Source of the DNA: JAUILA01 sp964563925
GTDB lineage: Bacteria > Bacteroidota > Bacteroidia > Cytophagales > Cyclobacteriaceae
DNA length: 64,000 bases
Direction: 5' to 3'
Assembly: GCA_964563925.1 (NCBI GenBank)
Contig: CAZLZD010000002.1
Location: 62,001 to 126,000, forward strand
The notes below the pieces were generated by a model that was not told the DNA's origin, ran no database searches, and saw nothing but the letters and a program-made list of their open reading frames with translations. Shown here piece by piece: positions 55,737 through 64,000 of the stretch (within the stretch, counting starts at the first letter, position 1; every line of letters begins with the position of its first letter). The position numbers were made by a program, and so were the translations under genes.

Positions 55737-56346
55737 GTGGACCTGGTGATTTTCCTGTTCGTTATGTTCCTCGTAAGGGTAATACATATCGAATCCCTGG
55801 GATTTTGGGTGAATGCACTTTCCGGCACCCTTATTACAGTGGGTGTGGCCACGGGGTTACTTCATTACCGGAGGAGGTCCTGGCGTGACCTCGGCCTGAA
55901 TAACCCGGGGAAAGTTGTAAGATTGCTGGCAGTTACCGCGATCACCCTGATTGCCACCGTTGGCTCCATCATGATCTTTGAACTATTCCTGCGCGACCTG
56001 TTTACCGATAAACAGGATGAGGCATCTTCGCTTGCCNNNNNNNNNNNNNNNNNNNNNNNNNNNNNNNNNNNNNNNNNNNNNNNNNNNNNNNNNNNNNNNN
56101 NNNNNNNNNNNNNNNNNNNNNNNNNNNNNNNNNNNNCGCTTGCCCGTTGCCACCATGTTGGCTGTTCTCTGTCAGGCCGCCATTTTCGGGTTCAGACATT
56201 CCTATGATTTTTCACCCAGATCATTAACCACCGGATTGATTGGCCTCATTTTAGGTATTGTCTATGTCCTGAGCGGCAGGAACCTATGGCCACTGATCAT
56301 TGCACATATCATAATGAATACGTTCTCCATGATCGGGCGGCTCTGA
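55737..56346 (+). CDS. CPBP-family intramembrane metalloprotease, interrupted by assembly gap
   Basis: The left part (55737-56036, GTG start) has three to four transmembrane helices and a SWRDLGLNNPG motif typical of CPBP/Abi proteins. The right part (56137-56346) has the second motif FGFRHSYD and the C-terminal LWPLIIAHIIMNTFSMI motif. The first motif (EExxxR) should lie in the missing sequence. The two parts are in different frames across the 100 N, as expected if the gap length is only a placeholder, so no frameshift is implied. No ATG exists in frame; the frame is open upstream to about 55640 and the true start is uncertain. Family roles include CAAX-like processing and bacteriocin immunity. 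Confidence 0.75.
56037..56136. other. Assembly gap (100 N)
   Basis: Exactly 100 N, a standard scaffold-gap placeholder, inside the CPBP gene. The two contig ends share the 8 bases CGCTTGCC. Confidence 0.99.
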
Positions 56347-56550
56347 TTATTGCTGAATCCTCAACCGGAAATTTCATAAGCCACCTACCCTCCGTTCTGT
56401 CCAAAAGTAGGCGTCAAAATGGTGTAAATCATTTCAGAATAGTAAATTGGGTCAGGAGCAGGTGGCCCTGGCAGACTTTGTATGGTGCCGTTTGCCCCCC
56501 GTAAGCATCAATGAGGATAAAAGATGTTACCTACCCTCCATCCGGTTTAT

Positions 56551-59500
56551 ATGAATAAGCTTACCCCATACATCCGGGCATTCATTATCCTCTTTCTGGC
56601 AGGACATAACGTATTTGCCCAGAGCAATATCGACGTCACTCATTACACAAGGGAATACGGAATGAACTACCGCTGGGTGTATGATATCACCCAGGATGAG
56701 CACGGGTTTATCTGGTTTGCCAATCATACGGGCCTGAGGCGATATGATGGTGAGCATTACATCACCTATCAGCATATCGAAGGTGATACTGCCTCGTTAA
56801 GCACCAACACGATTATCCGGATTACCAATGACCGCAATGGTTTTATTTGGGCATACGGTGCCGACGGAGTTTTTAACAAGCTGGAACTTGCCTCAGGCAG
56901 GATTAACAGGGTTGATTACACCTTTTCGGATTTAAACCCGGATGCCAGGATGAAGGACTTTGGTGCGCTCAGGAATGGTGATAATATCGCCTTGTTCTAT
57001 GAGAATGGCCTGCATACCCTCTGGCGGTACAGTTCCAGCGGAAATACATTCGAGAAATTATTGGACCTTCCCGAATATGCCGTCGCACTGGATTATTTTA
57101 CAGAACGTTCCGACGGCAAACTCTGGCTATGGGGCATGGGTAACGGTTACTACCTGGCCGATATCTCAGAGAAAGAAATAAAGCATTATCCGGTGAAAGG
57201 GAGAGACAAGTCAGTGTCTGCTCCGGTTGATGAAAACGGTAATTTCTGGTATCCGTCAACCGACGCAACCGGAGGGAATGCCCTTCTCAGTTTCAGGCTT
57301 CCGCCTGAGATCGACCGATTAAAAATAGAAAGGATTAGCCTGGACAACCGGGATAACATCTGGTTTTACCATGGAGACGATGTGTATCGCTTTGACGTAA
57401 CTGCCACCCGCCTGGAGAAATTCACCGATCCAGTATTCAAAAAATCAGGGCGCACACAGTTGATGTATCATTTTTTTGAGGACCAGGACGGAGGTTACTG
57501 GAACGGCCATTTTGTGGGGGCCATCCGGTTCAGCAAGCGACAATATTTATTCGATCTGTACTTTAACCGGGAAAGTGGTTCAGAAAGCATGAACACCTTT
57601 AACGCCAGGGAAATCATGGAGATGGCACCGGGCAGGTTACTGGTCAGGGAAAATGAAGATGACCTGTATACGCTGAATTTATTCAATGGCGAAATAAATC
57701 GCCTTGGCAGGAACTATCGCACCGGTTCAGGGGAAAATATATCAAAGTCCTTCTTTTCCCTGGTGCTTGGCCGGGATGGTTACCTGTGGACCAACCAGGC
57801 TGACCGGATAATTAAAACGGATATCGGTAACGGCACCGAAGAAATTTTTGAGGTACCTCTGTCCCCGCTGGCCACTGATTCTGAAGAAGATGCTTTCAAA
57901 AGATACTGGCCCCGGATATTTGAGGATGCATCGGGGAATCTGTGGTGGTGTGACCCGGGCCGACTGGGCATCTTTGACCGGTCCACCGGTCAGCTGCAGC
58001 CGCTTCAGGTGAAGACAGCTCCGCGTGATGTTAAGGCAGACTTTAAATATGCCCTATACGATCCCCTGGAGGATGTGATTTATGGCACGTATCAGCATGG
58101 GATCTATAGGGTTGATTGCCGGGAAAAGGATGTTTCATTGCTGGAAATATTCTCCGGGCAGGAAAGCTATGACATATTGATTACAGCCGTATTGTACTGG
58201 AAGAATGAGTTCTGGCTGTCAACCAATAAGGGGTTGGTCAGGTTTAATCCGGTTACCAGGGAGCGAAAGGAATATACCCGAAAGGAAGGCCTGCCCTCCA
58301 GCCTGGTTTACAATACATTGGCCGGGGAAAATCATCTTTGGCTGGCCACACAGGACGGCCTGTGCCAGTTGGATCCGAACACCAATCAACTGATCAATTA
58401 CGGCATGGAGCAGGGCCTGGCGTTTACCCAGTTCAATATTTGGTCAGCAGCAAGGACAGCGGACGGGAGAATGTTTTTTGGCGGGACGAATGGTATTATC
58501 GGATTCAACCCGGATGATTTTATCATGCCGGAGGGTAAAAAAGGGTTGCTTAACCTGGTGGGGATATCAACATACAATCAGGACCGGGATGCGCTCGAAT
58601 CCATTCAGAATCTGCCCTATACGCTGGAGGATGAAATCATCATCCCTGCCAGCGAACGGACCGTGACTTTCAGCTACGTGCATACCCTGTATGACGGATC
58701 TTCAAGCAACTATTTCCACATGATGGAGGGTCTGGACAGCCGGTGGATCGACGACGGCACACAAAATGAGATCAGGTATACCGAAATTCCTCCCGGGGAG
58801 TATGTATTTCGTGCAAAGGCCACTGGTCCCAATAATACGCAGGCCCTGAATGAAATAGCCATACCCATTGAGGTCAGGCAATACTGGTATTTACGCTGGT
58901 GGGCGGTGTTGATTTATCTGTTGCTCGCTTTAACGGCGGTATTTTTGGTTTACCGAATGCTGTTGAAAAGGAACCTGGAAAAGGAAGAAGCCATCAGGAT
59001 CAAGGAGCTTGATGAGGTAAAAACCAAAATGTACACCAATATCACGCACGAATTCCGCACACCGCTCACGGTTATGCTGGGTATGAATGAGGCGGTGAAA
59101 GACTATGCCGTTGAAGGTGAAACAAACAAGATTTTCCATGCCAATGAAATGATCGAGCGCAATGGAAAAAATCTCCTGAGCCTGGTCAATCAAATGCTGG
59201 AGCTTTCGAAGCTGGAAGCAGGCCTTCTGAATATCCATAACCGGCAGGGCAATATTGTTGATTATTTAAAGTACAGAATCGAGTCATTCCAGTCCTACGG
59301 AGAAGCCAAAGGGGTACAGATTCGCTTTATTCCTGAAAACGGGGAGATTATTATGGATTACGACGTGGAGAAAATTTCCTACATCGTCGGTAACCTGGTT
59401 TCCAATGCCATTAAGTTTACTCCGAAAGGCGGAGTTGTGACTGTGGAGGTTCGCCATACCCGGAATGCCTCCGGAGATCCCTTTTTTGAATTGAAGGTGA

Positions 59501-60570
59501 AGGATACCGGCATTGGAATCGAAGAGGATAAAATGGAGCTTATTTTCGACCGCTTCTATCAGGCAGATTCGTCCAACGTACGGAAAGGAGAGGGAACGGG
59601 CATTGGTTTATCCCTGGTGAAGCAGCTGGTCCTTTTGCTCAAAGGAACGATCCGGGTAACCAGTAAAGTGAACGAGGGCTCAGAATTTATCGTCCATATT
59701 CCGGTTACGAACATTGCCGAACGCCTCGGGGCAGAACCCTTTCCGGGTGCCGGCGAGGAATGGTCGGAGAGCATCTCAGGATTGCCCGGGGAGGAAGCTG
59801 ACCACCTGCCTGAAGACCCGAATATCCCGCTTGTATTAATCGTGGAAGATAATGCGGATGTATCCCACTACATAAAGGCAAGTTTAACGGATGGTTACAG
59901 AACCGTGCAGGCAGGTAATGGCATCGATGGCATTGAGATGGCGGTCGAACTGGTTCCCGACATCATCATTAGTGATATCATGATGCCGGGAAAAGATGGG
60001 TATGAGTTGTGTGTTACGCTTAAAAAAGATGAACGTACCAGTCACATACCCATCATTCTGCTTACTGGTAAAGCCGATGCAGAATCAAAAATTCAGGGAC
60101 TGGAACACGGGGCCGACGTGTACCTCTCCAAACCATTTAACCGCAAGGAGTTATTAATCCGCCTCAGGAATTTAATGGCCCTGCGGGCTGAGATCCAGAA
60201 GCACTTTTCGGAAAACGGCTTTGCACAACCGATTAGCGGGCTTTCCGGTACGGAGAATGCGTTTTTGCGTAAAATCCGGACGTTGGTGCTGGAGAATATG
60301 GAAGATGAAGAATTTAATGTCACCAGGCTGTGTGATCTTGTACACCTCAGCCGCCCGCAACTTCATCGAAAACTTGTGGCCATTACCGGGGAATCCACTT
60401 CCAGCCTGATCCGAAAAGTACAATTGGAAAAGGCCAGGGAATTACTTGCCTCGGGCGAGTTAAATGTAAGTGAAGTTGCCTACCGGACCGGATTCAAAAC
60501 CCAGGCACACTTCAGCCGGATTTTTTCGGAAACTCTTGGTATGACACCAAGTGCGTTTATGAAAAAATGA
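56551..60570 (+). CDS. Hybrid two-component system regulator, second copy
   Basis: 1339 residues from the ATG at 56551 (MNKLTPYIRAFIILFLAGHN, a signal-like segment ending FAQ); the extra 9 residues before it are probably untranslated. Propeller blades of the reg_prop type (FIWFANHTGLRRYDG, LWLATQDGLCQLDP), a Y_Y_Y domain and one transmembrane helix (about 785-805) come first. The HisKA His833 is in THEFRTP, with HATPase_c and a receiver with Asp1142 in ISDIMMPGKDG. A C-terminal AraC helix-turn-helix spans about 1245-1339. It has the same architecture as the regulator at 26425-30552 but a clearly diverged sensor. No SusC/D pair is nearby, so the target is unclear; the lipoprotein gene behind it is a candidate. 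Confidence 0.93.
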   Translation: MNKLTPYIRAFIILFLAGHNVFAQSNIDVTHYTREYGMNYRWVYDITQDEHGFIWFANHTGLRRYDGEHYITYQHIEGDTASLSTNTIIRITNDRNGFIWAYGADGVFNKLELASGRINRVDYTFSDLNPDARMKDFGALRNGDNIALFYENGLHTLWRYSSSGNTFEKLLDLPEYAVALDYFTERSDGKLWLWGMGNGYYLADISEKEIKHYPVKGRDKSVSAPVDENGNFWYPSTDATGGNALLSFRLPPEIDRLKIERISLDNRDNIWFYHGDDVYRFDVTATRLEKFTDPVFKKSGRTQLMYHFFEDQDGGYWNGHFVGAIRFSKRQYLFDLYFNRESGSESMNTFNAREIMEMAPGRLLVRENEDDLYTLNLFNGEINRLGRNYRTGSGENISKSFFSLVLGRDGYLWTNQADRIIKTDIGNGTEEIFEVPLSPLATDSEEDAFKRYWPRIFEDASGNLWWCDPGRLGIFDRSTGQLQPLQVKTAPRDVKADFKYALYDPLEDVIYGTYQHGIYRVDCREKDVSLLEIFSGQESYDILITAVLYWKNEFWLSTNKGLVRFNPVTRERKEYTRKEGLPSSLVYNTLAGENHLWLATQDGLCQLDPNTNQLINYGMEQGLAFTQFNIWSAARTADGRMFFGGTNGIIGFNPDDFIMPEGKKGLLNLVGISTYNQDRDALESIQNLPYTLEDEIIIPASERTVTFSYVHTLYDGSSSNYFHMMEGLDSRWIDDGTQNEIRYTEIPPGEYVFRAKATGPNNTQALNEIAIPIEVRQYWYLRWWAVLIYLLLALTAVFLVYRMLLKRNLEKEEAIRIKELDEVKTKMYTNITHEFRTPLTVMLGMNEAVKDYAVEGETNKIFHANEMIERNGKNLLSLVNQMLELSKLEAGLLNIHNRQGNIVDYLKYRIESFQSYGEAKGVQIRFIPENGEIIMDYDVEKISYIVGNLVSNAIKFTPKGGVVTVEVRHTRNASGDPFFELKVKDTGIGIEEDKMELIFDRFYQADSSNVRKGEGTGIGLSLVKQLVLLLKGTIRVTSKVNEGSEFIVHIPVTNIAERLGAEPFPGAGEEWSESISGLPGEEADHLPEDPNIPLVLIVEDNADVSHYIKASLTDGYRTVQAGNGIDGIEMAVELVPDIIISDIMMPGKDGYELCVTLKKDERTSHIPIILLTGKADAESKIQGLEHGADVYLSKPFNRKELLIRLRNLMALRAEIQKHFSENGFAQPISGLSGTENAFLRKIRTLVLENMEDEEFNVTRLCDLVHLSRPQLHRKLVAITGESTSSLIRKVQLEKARELLASGELNVSEVAYRTGFKTQAHFSRIFSETLGMTPSAFMKK

Positions 60571-60799
60571 AATGATCCCTCCATGCAGTGAGCCGGCTGT
60601 AATGTAGTGCGGGTACATCAAATTTCCCGGGCCTATGCCCTCTCAAACTCATTTCGAGGAGGGTTTCAGGACGGATGTAACACACAGACACGTCTTCGAA
60701 ACATCCGGATAAATTATGACAGAATATATTTCAGAGCTTTAACTCATCGAATTGCTTAATGCTTCGAGTGATTTTATGTTGAACCAAAATGACATCGTT

Positions 60800-61270
60800 A
60801 TGAAACGCTTTGAAACAATTTTACTGGTCCTTGTAGCCATCTTCGCATTTAACTGCTCAAGTGATGACTCCGATCCTGCACCCCAAATCACCATTGAAGA
60901 TTTTGAAGGAAGCTGGATAGCCACTTCGGCGGTTTTCACCAAAAAATCAAATACCTCGGAAAGTGTCGAGTTTATTGCCGCCGGGGGAGAGATTCGCTAT
61001 ACTATGTTGCCCGGGGGCGAAGGCCGTACCAGGACATGGGTTGAATTTCAGAATGACCCGGTGGATGAATGGGATGCCATCATATCCTTAGGTCCTGGCA
61101 ATACCTATACGGCAACGCCTGCCGAAGCTACCCGGCCCATCGTCAATGGTACCTATGAGCTTGGAACCAATACCATTACATTAACCAATGCAAATGACAG
61201 TTTTGATTTCTCCTTTTCCGGGACTAATGAACCTGCCACATCCGTAATCGTGTTTGTCCCCAACAAGTAA
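60800..61270 (+). CDS. Lipoprotein with lipocalin-like fold, function unknown
   Basis: 156 residues from the ATG at 60800. The lipoprotein signal ends FAFNC (Cys19) followed by SSDDS. The mature part begins IEDFEGSWIATSAVF and alternates strands up to the end (ITLTNANDSFDFSF), similar to small lipocalin-like Bacteroidota lipoproteins. It lies 229 bases after the hybrid regulator gene on the same strand. Confidence 0.7.
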   Translation: MKRFETILLVLVAIFAFNCSSDDSDPAPQITIEDFEGSWIATSAVFTKKSNTSESVEFIAAGGEIRYTMLPGGEGRTRTWVEFQNDPVDEWDAIISLGPGNTYTATPAEATRPIVNGTYELGTNTITLTNANDSFDFSFSGTNEPATSVIVFVPNK

Positions 61271-61442
61271 GGTGAATGAATAAAGGTGCCGTCACATGTA
61301 ATGTCCGGGCAAATTACAGAAATAGTAGCCCAGTCTGGTATCGTCAGCTGGCTCCTGTTCGGGCAAAAGTTGTTGCCAATATGGTGGATTAATAACCGGT
61401 TATGATGATTTTATCTGAAATATAGATTAATTTTTATTTCAG

Positions 61443-62714
61443 ATGGATTACAATGATCTAACCACCCTGGGAATAGCCTTCGGCCTTGGGATGCTGAATG
61501 GTCTTCAGCGACAGAAGACCGATCATGACATGGCCGGCGTCCGGACGTTCACGCTCATTTCCCTGTTGGGTGCGATTTCCGGTTTCCTGACGCGGGATGC
61601 TGAAAACCCGTTTGTATTGCCTGTACTCGGACTGGCACTTGCCGGCCTGCTGGTCATGGCGAATGTGATAAAACTAAAGAGGCAATCAGACAGTGACATC
61701 GGTCAAACGACCGAGGTGGCCGTGTTGCTCATGTATGCGATTGGTGCCTACCTGGTCCTTGGTGATCAGATCACCGCTATTATCACCGGAGGAACCATGG
61801 CCATACTGCTTTATGCGAAGGAACATCTGCATGGCTTCATCGAAAGACTCCAGGCAAAGGATCTGGCGGCCATAATGACCTTCGCCGGTATATCGCTGGT
61901 CATACTTCCCATTCTGCCTGATCAGACCTACGGGCCGTTTGATGTGCTAAACCCCTATAACATCTGGCTGATGGTCACTCTTATTGTGGGTATCAGTGTG
62001 GCGGGATATTTTATTTACAAATTTGCCGGGAAAAAAGTAGGGATCATTTCGAATGGGGTGCTGGGCGGATTGATCAGCAGTACCGCCACCACGGTGAGCT
62101 ATGCCCGAAAAACCACAGACGGTAAGGGAATCAATAAGCTGGCGGCGTTTGTAATCACTGCGGCCTCGGCCATTGCGCTGGTACGGGTGGCCATTGAGGT
62201 TGGCGTGGTTATCCCGGAGAATCTTCCGCAGATGATCCTGCCCCTGGCGGTTGAGTTTTTGATTATGGCGGCATTGTGCGCATTTATTTTTTATCGCATC
62301 AGCAAAGAGGAGGAGGGGGAGAATGAGGAGATGCCGGAGCCGGAGAATCCTGCCCAGTTCAAAAGCGCACTGATCTTCGGCCTGTTATATGGGTTAATAT
62401 TACTTGCCGTGGCCTTCACGAAGGAAGAATTTGGAAACAGCGGACTCTACGTGGTTTCCATAATAAGCGGCCTTACCGACGTGGATGCCATTACACTTTC
62501 CCTGTCTCAGTTGATCAAAGGAGGATCACTCGAAGCCGACAACGGCTGGCGCCTGATCCTTCTCGCTTCCTTATCAAACCTGCTCTTTAAGGGGATTATG
62601 GCGGGCGTGCTGGGCACCGGGAGACTTTTACGCTGGATCGGTCTGTCCTTTGGTATTTCCATTGCCGCCGGACTTCTGATAATATGGTTATGGCCAGCGG
62701 GCTGGCATTTTTAA
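61443..62714 (+). CDS. MgtC/SapB and DUF4010 membrane protein
   Basis: 423 residues with about twelve predicted transmembrane helices. The N-terminal 130 residues carry the MgtC/SapB motifs (GIAFGLGMLNGLQRQ, AGVRTFTLISLLGA), and the C-terminal part matches DUF4010 (GGLISSTATTVSYARKT, SGLTDVDAITLS). The family is found widely in bacteria; magnesium-related or general membrane functions have been suggested but are not established. Convergent with the PHP gene, 15 bases between stops. Confidence 0.9.
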   Translation: MDYNDLTTLGIAFGLGMLNGLQRQKTDHDMAGVRTFTLISLLGAISGFLTRDAENPFVLPVLGLALAGLLVMANVIKLKRQSDSDIGQTTEVAVLLMYAIGAYLVLGDQITAIITGGTMAILLYAKEHLHGFIERLQAKDLAAIMTFAGISLVILPILPDQTYGPFDVLNPYNIWLMVTLIVGISVAGYFIYKFAGKKVGIISNGVLGGLISSTATTVSYARKTTDGKGINKLAAFVITAASAIALVRVAIEVGVVIPENLPQMILPLAVEFLIMAALCAFIFYRISKEEEGENEEMPEPENPAQFKSALIFGLLYGLILLAVAFTKEEFGNSGLYVVSIISGLTDVDAITLSLSQLIKGGSLEADNGWRLILLASLSNLLFKGIMAGVLGTGRLLRWIGLSFGISIAAGLLIIWLWPAGWHF

Positions 62715-62729
62715 AGATTTCAATTTAAA

Positions 62730-63824
62730 TCACTCCACCCTAAGTTCAATTATGGGATGTTCCCGGGGAGCTTGTGTAGCATTCAGAATCTCAAAGGATA
62801 ACGTAAAGTTGTCAAGCCGTTCCAGTGTCTTGACATTCAGGACGGTCCGGCTGTTCCCCTTGAATTCCACGATATCCGTGTCTTCATGTAACGTGAAACC
62901 GGTAAGATTTCTCGCTATCAGGTCGGCATCGGAATGATTGATGATAACCACCTCCGCTAGAACATGCTCATCGGAATAGCGGAACGATTCCACCTCCAGG
63001 CTGCTCTCGAGCAGGGGTTTCAGGTATTCTTCCCTGCCGATTAGCCGATTCCTGAACCAGGCCACGGTTCTTCCTTCTTCCAGTGCCTGTTTGATGCCTT
63101 CTTCAGAACGCATTTCGGCAAAGACCAGGGTAACCGGCCGGTGACCACCGCCGGGAATGTCAAATGTCCAGTCGATGAGTCCGTGGATATCTGAGGTAGC
63201 CAGTATCGTCAGATCATTCTCCAGGGCAATCGATAAAGCCTCATCAGAATACATATCTTCATTCACTACTTCAATGCCATGGAGCAGGCCTTCACTGATC
63301 AGTTTGCCATGCAGATCGGACAGCGTCGCCATACCGTCCTCCTGCTGGGGTGCCCACATCGGATGATTCCAGAATACAAACGCTTCCTGCGCTTTTGCTT
63401 CACGAAAGACCTCCAGCACATCGTCTTTTAGGAAGGCATTGGCATCCCTGACAAAAAGTGCGTTACTGTGGCCCGGTGGCATGGACCGGGTGATTTCCAC
63501 CCCCCGGATCACGATCAGGTCACTGTTTTCGGCCGTTTTTTTCGCAAGGTCGAACGAACGGTTCCGGTCAGGATTGGGGATATCATCTTCGTGTGGCTGG
63601 TACTCAAGGTGGTCGGTAATGGCTATGGCATCCACCCCGTCAAACAGGGCTTCCCGGACCCGGATATCCGGCCAGACACTTCCATCAGAAAAAACAGTAT
63701 GGATATGGAGGTCGCACACCAGCGTCTTAAAGCCCGGTATATCGGGGAAGTCTATCTGACGGTCGTTTTGGGCGGGAAGGACGTTGGAGATGAGAACGAA
63801 AAAGATCAGTATCAGGTGTTTCAT
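62730..63824 (-). CDS. Secreted PHP-domain phosphodiesterase (Sb-PDE type)
   Basis: 364 residues with a signal peptide (MKHLILIFFVLISNVLPAQ). The PHP domain has DLHIHTVFSDG (His40, His42, Asp47), AITDHLEY, RGVEITRS, GHSNALF, FWNHPMW and SDIHGLID, supplying the usual trinuclear metal site. A C-terminal beta domain of about 90 residues follows (residues 270-364). Bacteroidota members are annotated as Sb-PDE family phosphodiesterases, acting on phosphodiesters outside the inner membrane. It is not co-transcribed with its neighbours. Confidence 0.85.
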   Translation of the reverse strand: MKHLILIFFVLISNVLPAQNDRQIDFPDIPGFKTLVCDLHIHTVFSDGSVWPDIRVREALFDGVDAIAITDHLEYQPHEDDIPNPDRNRSFDLAKKTAENSDLIVIRGVEITRSMPPGHSNALFVRDANAFLKDDVLEVFREAKAQEAFVFWNHPMWAPQQEDGMATLSDLHGKLISEGLLHGIEVVNEDMYSDEALSIALENDLTILATSDIHGLIDWTFDIPGGGHRPVTLVFAEMRSEEGIKQALEEGRTVAWFRNRLIGREEYLKPLLESSLEVESFRYSDEHVLAEVVIINHSDADLIARNLTGFTLHEDTDIVEFKGNSRTVLNVKTLERLDNFTLSFEILNATQAPREHPIIELRVE

Positions 63825-63904
63825 GGCGGAATGGTAATGACCTTTGAATATGCAGATTTAAGGGAGAATCTCCGAATTTCCCTTCGTTAAGTTGTAAAAA
63901 AATG

Positions 63905-63934
63905 AAAGCCTGTCCTTGTGAAGAACAGGCTTTT
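63905..63934. terminator. Hairpin terminator at the right edge
   Basis: Perfect 9-bp stem AAAGCCTGT (63905-63913) / ACAGGCTTT (63925-63933). On the minus strand the T/A-rich side follows, so it would end the gene that enters from the right edge. Confidence 0.7.
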
Positions 63935-63954
63935 CACAGCTATACTGTTTACGG

Positions 63955-64000
63955 CTAGGCAGCTACATTTAAGTATTCTCCGCAGGCTTCAGCGCATTCC
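63955..64000 (-). CDS. C-terminal end of a Cys-containing protein (possible four-helix copper-binding protein), partial
   Basis: The last 14 codons read ECAEACGEYLNVAA then TAG, and are followed by a terminator. The CAEAC pattern is common in DUF326-type four-helix copper-binding proteins, but 14 residues are too few for certainty. The rest lies outside the window. Confidence 0.4.
   Translation of the reverse strand, partial: ECAEACGEYLNVAA

Overview
The window is chromosomal DNA from a member of the Bacteroidota, probably a Cytophagales- or Flavobacteriia-like environmental lineage; the genus cannot be fixed from sequence alone. The evidence is two one-protein hybrid two-component regulators (beta-propeller sensor, kinase, receiver and AraC domain in one chain), a secreted esterase with a type IX secretion-like C-terminal tail, several lipoproteins with the CSSDDD-type start common in this phylum, and TAnnTTTG-type -7 promoter boxes a few bases before start codons. 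Base composition is near 50% GC by eye. A run of exactly 100 N at 56037-56136 shows that this is a draft scaffold. No CRISPR array, insertion sequence, prophage or rRNA was found.

Region 1 (1-20.9 kb) is mostly housekeeping. It holds the 3' part of a large AAA ATPase gene, a threonine aldolase, an EamA transporter with a small membrane protein, and rarA. Next come two tandem esterase paralogues (one secreted with five PKD-like repeats, one membrane anchored), a von Willebrand A membrane protein and clpC. It ends with the coupled pair Sua5/YrdC-WbqC and the coupled trio mltG-thioesterase-YihY, followed by tRNA-Ser(UGA).

Region 2 (21-35.6 kb) is accessory. It holds an SDR oxidoreductase, a secreted CehA/McbA-type PHP metallohydrolase, a Met-rich outer-membrane beta-barrel candidate, a hybrid two-component system, a degenerate esterase-like lipoprotein, a small helical secreted protein, a cyclase-family lipoprotein, a sulfatase and a lipocalin-like lipoprotein. 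An imperfect copy of the tRNA-Ser downstream terminator lies 5.3 kb further on and could mark an island boundary.

Region 3 (35.6-53.9 kb, minus strand) is the most interesting part. It is an apparent single operon of eleven genes: an ABC ATPase and permease, a YtrA-like GntR repressor, a head-domain protein, a second ABC ATPase, and a 1108-residue ABC permease fused to an inactive-looking M1 peptidase domain and a golvesin-like C-terminus. TolC, a membrane fusion protein and an RND permease follow, then a 1575-residue protein fusing a complete RND permease to an ABC ATPase, and a final ABC permease. The fused ABC ATPase is itself split by a roughly 165-residue membrane insertion. A 44-bp imperfect palindrome overlaps the predicted promoter and is the likely repressor site. 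The locus encodes three ABC modules plus one tripartite RND pump, apparently a co-regulated envelope export or defence system.

Region 4 (53.9-64 kb) has an AraC regulator, an alpha/beta hydrolase, a CPBP membrane protease interrupted by the assembly gap, a second hybrid two-component system, a lipoprotein, an MgtC/DUF4010 membrane protein, a PHP-domain phosphodiesterase and, at the edge, the last codons of a Cys-containing protein.
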